Assembly: GCA_043101845.1 (NCBI GenBank)
Contig: JBICHN010000002.1
Coordinates: 248,001-312,000 of the forward strand
Source: JBICHN01 sp043101845
GTDB lineage: Bacteria; Planctomycetota; Phycisphaerae; Phycisphaerales; UBA5793
Direction: 5' to 3'
Length of the DNA stretch: 64,000 bases
Below the pieces are notes generated by a model. The model made no database searches. It was given only the letters and a program-made list of their open reading frames with translations, and was not told where the DNA came from. A program made the position numbers and the translations under genes. Below, in pieces: positions 56,670-64,000 of the stretch (position 1 is the first letter of the stretch; each line of letters starts with the position of its first letter).

Positions 56670-57937
56670 TGTCCATCGGCGCCGACCCGCTGCCGCAGCA
56701 CTATCTCACGGACGACGAACCAGGGATCGGCGGACGACTCAAGGAGCGCCCGGAAGACTTCATCGTCGAGGAGACGCCGCTCTACGAGCCTTGCGGCGCC
56801 GGCGAACATCTTTATCTCTTCATCGAGAAGCGCGGCCGACCGACCCTCGATGTCGTACGCGATCTGGCGCGTGCCTTTCACCTCTCGACCGATGCCGTCG
56901 GGTACGCGGGGATGAAGGACAAGCAGGCCATCACCCGCCAACTCGTGTCCCTTCATACTGCGGATGAATCGCCTCTCGAACGGCTCGACCTCCGCGGCGT
57001 GAAGGTGCTCTGGTCGGATCGTCACACGAACAAACTCCGGCTCGGCCATCTGCGATCGAATCGATTCGCGATTCGAATGCGCGGCGTCGAACCAAGCGAG
57101 GCGCCGCGGGTCAAGCGCATTCTCGATCGACTCGAGCGGCACGGCGCGCCGAATTACATCGGCGAGCAACGGTTCGGCTTCTATCTGAACAACCACGAAA
57201 TCGGGCGGAGGTTTCTCCAGCAGGATTGGGAGGGCATGACCCGGCTCATGCTCGGGAACGCCGACGAGCACGACGGCCCGGACGCGGCGTCGCGCCGACT
57301 GTTCGACGAAGGGGATTTTCAGGCCGCCGCCGACCGATTGCCGACATCCCGGCCGAACGAGCGCCGGGTGGCCGTGCAACTCGCGAAGGGTCGTTCGCAC
57401 GAAGAAGCGGTCATGTCGATGTCTCGGCCCGCCCTCCTTTTCTTCATCAGCGCCTTTCAGTCCGGTATCTTCAACCGGGTGCTCACCCACCGACTCGAAC
57501 AGATCGGCATCGATCAATTGATCGACGGTGACCTCGCATGGAAACACGACAGTCGTGCGGTGTTCGCGGTGGGACAGGCGGAACTCGAGGGCGATGTCCT
57601 TGCCAGACGACTCGCCGGGTTCGAAGTCTCGCCGAGTGGTCCGATGTGGGGCTACGACATGATCCGGCCGCGCGGCGCCGTGGGCGATATTGAGATGGCG
57701 ACGCTTCTCGAGACTGAGGTGGAGCCCGAGGCGTTCGTCACGCCGCCGCATCATGTCAAAGGCGCCCGGCGACCGTTACGCATGCCGATCACCGATTCAT
57801 CGGTCGAAGCCGGCGCGGATGAATTCGGTCCTTACATTCTCGTTCGCTTCACCCTGCCGCGCGGTTCATTCGCCACGACGGTGCTCCGCGAAATCATGAA
57901 GACGCCGCCGCGTTCACGCCCCTGGGGCGCCGACTAG
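56669..57937 (+). CDS. truD: tRNA pseudouridine(13) synthase TruD
   Basis: The 422-residue protein makes pseudouridine at tRNA position 13. The catalytic Asp lies in VGYAGMKDKQAITRQLVSLH; LRLGHLRSNRFAIRMRG and GAPNYIGEQRFGFYLNNHEIG are the other family landmarks. It is longer than the roughly 350 residues of E. coli TruD. ATG 56669 has AGGAGG five bases upstream and overlaps the previous stop; a GTG at 56666 is too close to the ribosome binding site. Confidence 0.93.
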   Translation: MSIGADPLPQHYLTDDEPGIGGRLKERPEDFIVEETPLYEPCGAGEHLYLFIEKRGRPTLDVVRDLARAFHLSTDAVGYAGMKDKQAITRQLVSLHTADESPLERLDLRGVKVLWSDRHTNKLRLGHLRSNRFAIRMRGVEPSEAPRVKRILDRLERHGAPNYIGEQRFGFYLNNHEIGRRFLQQDWEGMTRLMLGNADEHDGPDAASRRLFDEGDFQAAADRLPTSRPNERRVAVQLAKGRSHEEAVMSMSRPALLFFISAFQSGIFNRVLTHRLEQIGIDQLIDGDLAWKHDSRAVFAVGQAELEGDVLARRLAGFEVSPSGPMWGYDMIRPRGAVGDIEMATLLETEVEPEAFVTPPHHVKGARRPLRMPITDSSVEAGADEFGPYILVRFTLPRGSFATTVLREIMKTPPRSRPWGAD

Positions 57938-60510
57938 GCGCGGCCCGTCGGTGATTCCGTCGCCGACTTCTCCGGGCGAACGAGCGAACACTCGATCACA
58001 CACTTGAATCCGGGCGGCTCGAACGAGAACTCGCACTGTCCGCCCAGTTCGAAACGGGTGAATCCTTCGATGAGCCGCAGTCCCAGGCCGCGCACCTGCG
58101 GCTGCTCGATTTCATCCACACCGGTTTCACGCCAGATCAGACGGGTCCGGGTCAATTCTTCAGACTCCTCGAGAATGAGCCATTCGAAGAAGATGGCCCC
58201 ATCGCGATCAGTCCGAAGCGCGCCGTGCTTGCGACTGTTCGTAAACAATTCCTGCACGATGATGGCGAGCGCGCTCGCGTGCTGCGGCGCCACGAGTGTT
58301 GATGGTCCGTCGAGCCGGAGTCGGGATGGACCCTGAGCGCCGGCGTCGAATTGTCCGGCGAGTTCGCTGAGCAAGGCGCGCAAGTCGATTGCTTCCCACC
58401 CGGCGCCCGACAGGATTTCGTGGGCGGCATTCATGGCCACGAGACGCCCGCGCACAGACTCGGCAAACTCTTCCGGCGTGCGGGCGGTCGACTCGATCAT
58501 CGAAACAAGCGACAACAGCCCGGCGAGGTTGTTCTTCACACGATGGTTCAATTCGTCGAGAAGAAGCTGACGGCTGTTGGCGATGCGGCGATATTCGTTG
58601 GCGCCCTGCCGCAGCGCCGACTCCGCCTCAATGCGCTCGGTAATGTCACGATCGATTCCGACGAATCCGGTCGGTCGGCCGTGCTCATCACTGACGAGCG
58701 AGATCACCGTCTCGGCCCAGAAGGCGCTTCCATCGGCGCGGCGCTGTTCGTAGATTCCGCTCCAGCGGCCCGACGAGAGCACCGAGTCCATTCGCTTTCG
58801 CTCCGCGTCGATGTCTTCGGGCCCGACGATGAGCTCGGTGATGGGACGCCCGATCGCATGGCTCGCGCTATGCCGGTAGAGCTGCTCGGCGCCCTTGCTC
58901 CAATACACGACGAATCCCTGAAGATCGGTCGCCACGATGGATTCGCGCACGCTGTCGAGGAGCGTCGCCTGGAACAGGAGTCGGCGCTCGTCCGCTCTCC
59001 GCTGGGTGATATCGATGAGAATGCCCGCCATGTAGGGCGGCCCATCGTCGGGGCGTACATAGGCAAGGCGGTCTTCGACCCAGATGACGCGTCCGTCCCG
59101 ACGGTGGATGCGGAACTGAATAAAAAGGACGCCTGGTTCACCGCGCTGATGCCATTCGCGAACCGCGGCGCGGGTCAATTCGACATCGTTCGGATCGATG
59201 AGGCGCGGAAAGAGCGTCCGGTCGGCCGCGAGTTCTTCGGCGGTGTAGCCCGTAAGGTTGACGATGTTCTCCGACATCCATTCCCGGCCGCCGCCCGTCT
59301 CGTAGAGCACGACATCGGGAAGGTGATCGAGGACCGTCGCGAGTCGCGACTCGGTTCGACGGAGCCGCTCCTCGGCCTGCTTCCGCGCGTCGATGTCGCG
59401 GACGATGGCGAGAATGCGATTCTCGCCGGCGATCAAGGCGGTCTTGAGGCTGACTTCGACCCAGAAGGTGCTGCCGTCGCAATGCCGCGCGTGCCACTCA
59501 AAGAGCAGAGGCTCGTGTGACTGCATCGCGTGACGGATTCGTTCTTCACCCACTTCGCCGGTGAAGCCCGACTCACCCGCGCTCACATCCGCGACGGAAA
59601 GGCGGAGCGCCTCGTCGTAGGTGTACCCGAAAGTCTCGAGCATCGCTTTGTTCACATCGAGAACGGCGCCCGTCTCCGCGTGGTGGACGAAGATGGCGTC
59701 GCTCGCTGCGTCGAACAGTTCCCGGTAGTTGCGCTCGGAGTGTCGCAGCGCCTCGATGGCTTCGTGCTGCTCGGTTACATCGAGCGCGATGCCGATCGTG
59801 CCCGCGATCTCCCCGCGGGAATTCCGCAGCGGTTCAACAAAGGACTGGTAGATGCGATCGGCCCACTGAAGTTCGTACCGATTCGACTCGCCGTTGAGAG
59901 CGCGGCGGTGGATGTCGATCGGCACGAACGACGGGTCATCCGTCTGAAAGTACTCGAAGAGCGAAACTCCGACGACCTCGTCCGGCTTCAACCCGAGCGA
60001 CTCGAGTCCGGCGCCGGCGCTCGTCGTAAAGAGCAAGTCGCGATCCGTTGTCCACATTACCGCGGGAAGCTGCTCGACGACGCGTCGAACCCGCGATTCG
60101 AGTCGTTCCGTCTCGTTGTCCATGGACAGCGGCCGTTCGGTAGTCAGGATCCGCCAGGAGACGAGCGTACCAGCTTCCGTCGCCACGACGGTCACTTCGA
60201 GTCGCCGCTCCACTGCGGCGTCGGGCCACGGCAGTTCGTCGCGCGCGACGGTCAACTTGTCAGATTGCAGCGTACGAACCAGAGCGGTGACGCCGGACGC
60301 GAGCGCCGGCGTAAATCCCTCGGCGGCGCACAACGCTTCGGTCAATCCGGCGCCGGGTCCGGCGCCGCCCCGACGATCCCACCCGGTGTTGGTCGCCTGG
60401 ACCATCAGGTCGGCGTCCACCAGCGCGCATGGATCCGGCCAGAAGCGCAGCGCTCCTATCGATTCGATTGATTCGGTCGAGAGCGAGGTTGAGCGGGACG
60501 AATTGGACAT
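57934..60510 (-). CDS. Multi-PAS sensor histidine kinase, HisKA_2/HWE type
   Basis: The 858-residue protein has no membrane segment, so it senses cytoplasmic or diffusible signals. An N-terminal region of about 130 residues is followed by four clear PAS domains (about residues 130-640, each ending in a PAC-like IDITQRRADERR or similar). The kinase core has the phosphoacceptor box LLDELNHRVKNNLAGLLSLV, the N-box ALAIIVQELFTNSRKHGAL and the G-box RGLGLRLIEGFTRF, the pattern of the HisKA_2/HWE group. No response regulator is adjacent, so the partner is unknown. It converges with truD with a four-base overlap. Confidence 0.9.
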   Translation of the reverse strand: MSNSSRSTSLSTESIESIGALRFWPDPCALVDADLMVQATNTGWDRRGGAGPGAGLTEALCAAEGFTPALASGVTALVRTLQSDKLTVARDELPWPDAAVERRLEVTVVATEAGTLVSWRILTTERPLSMDNETERLESRVRRVVEQLPAVMWTTDRDLLFTTSAGAGLESLGLKPDEVVGVSLFEYFQTDDPSFVPIDIHRRALNGESNRYELQWADRIYQSFVEPLRNSRGEIAGTIGIALDVTEQHEAIEALRHSERNYRELFDAASDAIFVHHAETGAVLDVNKAMLETFGYTYDEALRLSVADVSAGESGFTGEVGEERIRHAMQSHEPLLFEWHARHCDGSTFWVEVSLKTALIAGENRILAIVRDIDARKQAEERLRRTESRLATVLDHLPDVVLYETGGGREWMSENIVNLTGYTAEELAADRTLFPRLIDPNDVELTRAAVREWHQRGEPGVLFIQFRIHRRDGRVIWVEDRLAYVRPDDGPPYMAGILIDITQRRADERRLLFQATLLDSVRESIVATDLQGFVVYWSKGAEQLYRHSASHAIGRPITELIVGPEDIDAERKRMDSVLSSGRWSGIYEQRRADGSAFWAETVISLVSDEHGRPTGFVGIDRDITERIEAESALRQGANEYRRIANSRQLLLDELNHRVKNNLAGLLSLVSMIESTARTPEEFAESVRGRLVAMNAAHEILSGAGWEAIDLRALLSELAGQFDAGAQGPSRLRLDGPSTLVAPQHASALAIIVQELFTNSRKHGALRTDRDGAIFFEWLILEESEELTRTRLIWRETGVDEIEQPQVRGLGLRLIEGFTRFELGGQCEFSFEPPGFKCVIECSLVRPEKSATESPTGRA

Positions 60511-60654
60511 GGCGTCGAGAGCGGGACGAATGAGCCGTCCTTTCGCACAGCCATCACGCCGCAGGAACTCGCATAGGGGTCATGGCCGGCGATATCTTAG
60601 CGGAGTACCGTCACGGACCGGTCCGTCGCAGCACACAAATAAGGTGAGGCGCCC

Positions 60655-61767
60655 ATGCGGAAGACGCCATTCCATCAGTTTCATGTCGACCACGGCGCCC
60701 GGCTGGTAGATTTCGCCGGCTGGGAGATGCCGATCATGTACACCTCCATTATCGACGAGCATCGGCAGGTCCGTGAGTCGGGCGGACTGTTTGATGTGTC
60801 GCACATGGGGCGGGTTCACTTCAACGGGCCGGATGCGCGGCGATTCCTCGAACGAATCTGTACGCGACGCGTCTACGACATGCAGCACGGCCAGGCGCGA
60901 TACAGCCTCGTCTGCAATGAACAGGGAGGTACACGCGACGATGTGCTCATTTATCGCTTCGACGATGATCACTTCATGCTCGTGGTCAACGCCGCGAATC
61001 GAACAAAGCTGCTCGATCATTTCGAGAGTCATCGAGCGGACCTCAAGCTGACGATCGAAGATCGAACCGAGAAGACCGCGATGGTCGCCATGCAGGGGCC
61101 GAAGGTTATCGATCTGATCGGTCGATTCAGCAGCGAGGTCCCTTCGTTGAAGAACTACCGCTTCACCGTGAAGAGCCTGCTCGCGTTCAAGGTCACGATC
61201 AGTCGAACCGGGTACACGGGCGAGGACGGTGTCGAGGTCATCCTGCCTGCGAAGCTGGCGCCGATGGCGGTCCAGATGATGTTGAAGGAACTCGGGGACG
61301 AACAGGACCTCATCAAGCCCACCGGACTCGGAGCGCGCGATTCGCTTCGCCTCGAAGCGGGAATGCCCCTGTACGGCCACGAGATGGACGAGGAGACGGA
61401 TCCAGTCTCCGCCGGCCTCATGTTCGGAATCAATCTTGACAAGGATGAGGCGGAAGAGGGGGAGAGGTTCATCGGCCAGGAGGCGCTGAAACGAATTCAC
61501 GCCGAAGGGCCGGCGGAACGACTCGTGGGACTCGAGATCGAAGGCAGGCGAACGGCGCGTCAGGACATGTCGATTCACTCTCAGGGAGAAACCGCGGGGC
61601 GGGTGACGAGCGGCGCCATGAGTCCCACACTCGGGCGCCCGATCGCCATGGGCTATGTGCGGGCGGAACTCGCCGAGCCCGGGACGGTCGTTCAGATCGA
61701 TCTCGGCCGGCAGACTGTCGATGCGAAGGTCACCCGGCTCCCGTTCTACAAGAGGCCGAAGAAGTAA
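60655..61767 (+). CDS. gcvT: Glycine cleavage system aminomethyltransferase (T protein)
   Basis: The 370-residue protein moves the methylene group of aminomethyl-lipoyl-H to tetrahydrofolate. MRKTPFHQFHVDHGARLVDF, FAGWEMPIMY, SGGLFDVSHMGR, ISRTGYTGEDGVEVI and LGARDSLRLEAGMPLYGHE are the family landmarks, all present. AGGTGAGG precedes ATG 60655. The H and P genes are not in the window. It is followed by smpB in the same direction after 39 bases. Confidence 0.95.
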   Translation: MRKTPFHQFHVDHGARLVDFAGWEMPIMYTSIIDEHRQVRESGGLFDVSHMGRVHFNGPDARRFLERICTRRVYDMQHGQARYSLVCNEQGGTRDDVLIYRFDDDHFMLVVNAANRTKLLDHFESHRADLKLTIEDRTEKTAMVAMQGPKVIDLIGRFSSEVPSLKNYRFTVKSLLAFKVTISRTGYTGEDGVEVILPAKLAPMAVQMMLKELGDEQDLIKPTGLGARDSLRLEAGMPLYGHEMDEETDPVSAGLMFGINLDKDEAEEGERFIGQEALKRIHAEGPAERLVGLEIEGRRTARQDMSIHSQGETAGRVTSGAMSPTLGRPIAMGYVRAELAEPGTVVQIDLGRQTVDAKVTRLPFYKRPKK

Positions 61768-61806
61768 GTCGAAGGCTGAGTGCCCGTCTCGGGCGCTGAA
61801 TACGCG

Positions 61807-62298
61807 ATGGGCAAGCGAAAGAACGACAAGTCGATGACGCCGGAGATCGTGAATCGAAAGGCGCGACACGATTACCACATCGAGAGCACGATCGAGTGCG
61901 GCGTCGCTCTGGCGGGCAGCGAGGTAAAGGCGGTCCGCGAGGGGAATGTGTCCATCGGCGAGGGATACGCCCGGGTCGACGAGCGGACGAACGAACTCTG
62001 GCTCCACAATGTCCATATCTCGGAGTACGGACCGGCGCGCGGAAGCGCGAACGCCCATCGGCCGACCGCCGCGCGAAAGCTCCTTGCGCACAAGCGCGAG
62101 ATTCGAAAGCTCGCCCAGGAAACGCTTCCCAAAGGTGTCACGCTCATTCCCTTGAAGATCTACTTCAAGAACGGATGGGCGAAGGTGCTCATTGGCGTGG
62201 CTCGCGGCAAGACGCACGGGGACAAGCGTCAGGACAATCGCAAGCGCGAGGCCGACCGCGAGATTCGTCGCGCCATGACTCGAAAGCGAATCGGATGA
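61807..62298 (+). CDS. smpB: SsrA-binding protein SmpB
   Basis: The 163-residue protein binds tmRNA and helps rescue stalled ribosomes. NRKARHDYHIESTIECGVAL, GSEVKAVREGNVSIGEGYAR and KIYFKNGWAKVLIGVARGK, followed by a basic C-terminal tail (KRQDNRKREADREIRRAMTR), are the family features. ATG 61807 was chosen over one at 61780; MTPEIV nine codons later is also possible. Its stop overlaps the next start (ATGA). No tmRNA gene was seen in the window. Confidence 0.95.
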   Translation: MGKRKNDKSMTPEIVNRKARHDYHIESTIECGVALAGSEVKAVREGNVSIGEGYARVDERTNELWLHNVHISEYGPARGSANAHRPTAARKLLAHKREIRKLAQETLPKGVTLIPLKIYFKNGWAKVLIGVARGKTHGDKRQDNRKREADREIRRAMTRKRIG

Positions 62299-63053
62299 CG
62301 CCGACTGATCCACACGAGAGTCAGGGTGTGCGGCTCGCAATGTGGTCCGGACCGCGCAACATCTCGACCGCCATGATGCGCGCGTGGGGGAATCGATCGG
62401 ACACCGTGGTGTGCGACGAACCTCTCTACGCACACTATCTCCGCGAAACCGGACTCGATCATCCCGGCGCGGAAGAAGTGATTGCGAGTCATGAAACGGA
62501 CTGGCGGGCGATCGTTCGGTGGTTGACCGGCCCGATTCCGGACGGTCGCTCAGTCTTCTATCAGAAGCACATGGCGCATCACCTCCTCCCGGAGATGGAG
62601 CGAAGATGGCTTCGGCGACTTACGAACGCGTTTCTCATTCGAAATCCGCGCGAGATGCTGACCTCGCTCATCAAGGTCACGCCGAATCCCACCGTCTTCG
62701 ACACGGGACTTCCACAGCAGATAGAGATCTACACGCTGGTCAAGGAATGGACGGGAGCCGCGCCACCGGTGCTCGACGCGCGCGACACGCTCGAGCAGCC
62801 ACGAGAGATGCTGCGATCGCTCTGTGAATTGATCGGGGTTCCGTTCGACGACCAGATGTTGAACTGGGCGCCGGGCCCGAGAGAGACTGACGGTGTATGG
62901 GCGAAGCACTGGTATGACGCGGTGAATCGATCGAGCGGTTTCGAGCCGTATCGTCCGAAAGAAGAAGCGGTCCCCGCCCGACTGAGTCGAGTTCTCGATG
63001 AATGCATGACTTATTACGAGGCGTTGCACGCTGAACGACTCGTCGTGTCATGA
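62295..63053 (+). CDS. Sulfotransferase-fold protein linked to an aminotransferase
   Basis: The 252-residue protein begins VRLAMWSGPRNISTAMMRAW, where SGPRNIST serves as the P-loop (PAPS-binding) motif of sulfotransferase-fold proteins, and contains NAFLIRNPREMLTSLIKVT, which fits the 3'-phosphate-binding Arg-Ser region. It overlaps smpB by four bases (ATGA) and is followed after 36 bases by a class IV aminotransferase, a pairing that I recall from other bacteria and from fused plant proteins. Its substrate is unknown and it may not be a true sulfotransferase. Confidence 0.75.
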   Translation: MTPTDPHESQGVRLAMWSGPRNISTAMMRAWGNRSDTVVCDEPLYAHYLRETGLDHPGAEEVIASHETDWRAIVRWLTGPIPDGRSVFYQKHMAHHLLPEMERRWLRRLTNAFLIRNPREMLTSLIKVTPNPTVFDTGLPQQIEIYTLVKEWTGAAPPVLDARDTLEQPREMLRSLCELIGVPFDDQMLNWAPGPRETDGVWAKHWYDAVNRSSGFEPYRPKEEAVPARLSRVLDECMTYYEALHAERLVVS

Positions 63054-63089
63054 TTTCGACGCCGATCGAAGATTGAACGAGGGGCGCCC

Positions 63090-63992
63090 ATGCTGCAGAA
63101 GTTCGATGAGAAGAATCGTGATCTGCTGGTCAATATCAACGGCCGTCTGATTCACCGCGACGAAGCGGGCGTCAGTCCATTCGACTCCGTGGTGCAGGGA
63201 GGCGACGCGGTCTGGGAGGGTCTTCGTGTATACGACGGCCGCATCTTCAAGTTGCGGGAACACCTCGATCGATTGCGAAGCTCCGCGCTCGCGCTTGCCT
63301 TTCAATCGATTCCGTCACATGAAGCGATCATTGACGAAATCAGACGGACGCTCTCGGCGAATGCGATGCAGGATGGTGTGCACATTCGCCTCACGCTGAC
63401 GCGCGGCGTCAAGATCACGAGCGGCATGGATCCGCGACTCAACCAGTCGGGTCCCACTTTGATCGTTCTCGCCGAGCACAAGGCGCCGGTCTACGACACC
63501 GGCGGGTTGCGGCTCATCACGAGTTCGGTTCGGCGTTTTCCGCCGGACTGTCTCGATCCCAAGATCCATCACTGCAATCTGATTCAGTCGATCCTCGCCA
63601 AGATCGAAGCGAATACGGCCGGAGTTGACGACGCGATCATGCTCGATCCCCGGGGTTTCGTCGCGGAGACGAACGCGACACATGTCTTCGTCGTCGAGCG
63701 CGACAAGGTCGTCACGAGTCGTCTGGTCGCGTGCCCCGAGGGCATTACACGCGCGACCGTGCTCGACTTGTGCCGAGCGAAGGACATCTCATTCGAGGAG
63801 CGAGATCTCTCCCTCACCGAGGTGTACCGCGCCGATGAGATGTTCTGCACGGGAACAATGGGAGAGCTCGCCGCGGTGACCGAAGTCGACGGGCGGCCGA
63901 TCGGCGGCGGCGGGGTCGGAACGATGACGAAACGGCTGACCGGATTCTTTCGCAAACTCACGGCGCGCGAGGGCGTGGTCGTGGTCGAATGA
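63090..63992 (+). CDS. Class IV aminotransferase, branched-chain type
   Basis: The 300-residue protein is a fold-IV PLP enzyme. GGDAVWEGLRVYDGRIFKL, the PLP lysine in LDPKIHHCNLIQSILAKIEA, and FVAETNATHVFVV with its conserved Glu are the landmarks, and CTGTMGELAAVTEVDGRPIG binds the PLP phosphate. It resembles branched-chain amino acid and D-amino acid aminotransferases; which one is not decided. GAGGGG precedes ATG 63090. It lies next to a sulfotransferase-fold gene in the same direction. Confidence 0.85.
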   Translation: MLQKFDEKNRDLLVNINGRLIHRDEAGVSPFDSVVQGGDAVWEGLRVYDGRIFKLREHLDRLRSSALALAFQSIPSHEAIIDEIRRTLSANAMQDGVHIRLTLTRGVKITSGMDPRLNQSGPTLIVLAEHKAPVYDTGGLRLITSSVRRFPPDCLDPKIHHCNLIQSILAKIEANTAGVDDAIMLDPRGFVAETNATHVFVVERDKVVTSRLVACPEGITRATVLDLCRAKDISFEERDLSLTEVYRADEMFCTGTMGELAAVTEVDGRPIGGGGVGTMTKRLTGFFRKLTAREGVVVVE

Positions 63993-64000
63993 TCAGGGAC

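Noticed and set aside
56609..57754. 381-residue open frame on the minus strand
   Set aside because: It is antisense to truD; composition is Arg/His-rich with no family.
60580..62433. 617-residue open frame on the minus strand
   Set aside because: It runs opposite to gcvT and smpB, which are certain, and is a shadow of them.
1..64000. tRNA, rRNA, CRISPR or insertion sequences
   Set aside because: No repeated spacer arrays, no cloverleaf with a T-loop GGTTCGAATC-like element, no transposase and no direct-repeat-flanked element was seen by eye. A tRNAscan or BLAST search would be decisive.

Overview
The window is a GC-rich, gene-dense chromosomal segment of a Gram-negative bacterium. It is most likely a planctomycete of the Phycisphaerae type. 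The reasons are the ECF sigma factor overlapping a membrane Ser/Thr kinase, the type-I-leader pseudopilin with a planctomycete-style H-x9-D tail, two HAF-repeat secreted proteins, the mixture of lipid A / heptose genes with many unknown secreted proteins and lipoproteins, and a divergent type II secretion operon. This assignment is inference from gene content; there is no rRNA, tRNA, CRISPR array, insertion sequence or phage gene that I could find.

Layout. 1-6.8 kb: a cut-off HAF-repeat protein, a Tat-exported sugar-phosphate-isomerase-like protein, UbiX, a lipoprotein and two large secreted proteins of unknown function. 6.9-16.1 kb: envelope and housekeeping genes (family-9 glycosyltransferase, Maf, PqiA-like protein, LpxK, RfaE2, YggS, a GT-C glycosyltransferase next to a UbiA-type DPPR-synthase-like enzyme, SdhB). 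16.3-26.2 kb: a transglutaminase-fold protein without the catalytic cysteine, a cyclophilin, an ECF/Ser-Thr-kinase pair, a frame-disrupted HAF-repeat gene, a sulfotransferase, a pseudopilin, and a second ECF sigma factor with its anti-sigma factor. 26.3-30.9 kb: a three-gene module of a PilT-like ATPase, a membrane-anchored GspE-like protein whose ATPase motifs are degenerate, and a CvpA-like membrane protein. 30.9-38.4 kb: IspE, an HtrA protease, a SAM hydrolase, FmdB-like, C39-like lipoprotein, CoaD, a TPR-like membrane protein, a cupin and a metallo-beta-lactamase-fold hydrolase. 38.4-54.1 kb: one long leftward operon for a type II secretion system (secreted helical protein, GspE, a small membrane protein, GspF-G-H-I-J-K-L-M, GspC-like, GspD, lipoprotein); most neighbouring genes overlap by 1-4 bases. 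54.3-64 kb: PgsA-PgpA, a stand-alone GspE N-terminal domain, bifunctional nuclease, TruD, a multi-PAS kinase, GcvT, SmpB, a second sulfotransferase and a class IV aminotransferase.

How the genes work together. The largest functional unit is the secretion operon; it carries no prepilin peptidase, which must be elsewhere. The pilT-like module lacks any pilin or PilC/PilQ gene and may be a separate motor-like assembly. LpxK, the heptosyltransferase-like GT9 protein and RfaE2 point to a heptose-containing lipopolysaccharide. A recurrent regulatory pattern is a TANNNT hexamer ending 5-9 bases before the start codon of genes that lack a Shine-Dalgarno sequence, which suggests that leaderless transcription is common in this organism.
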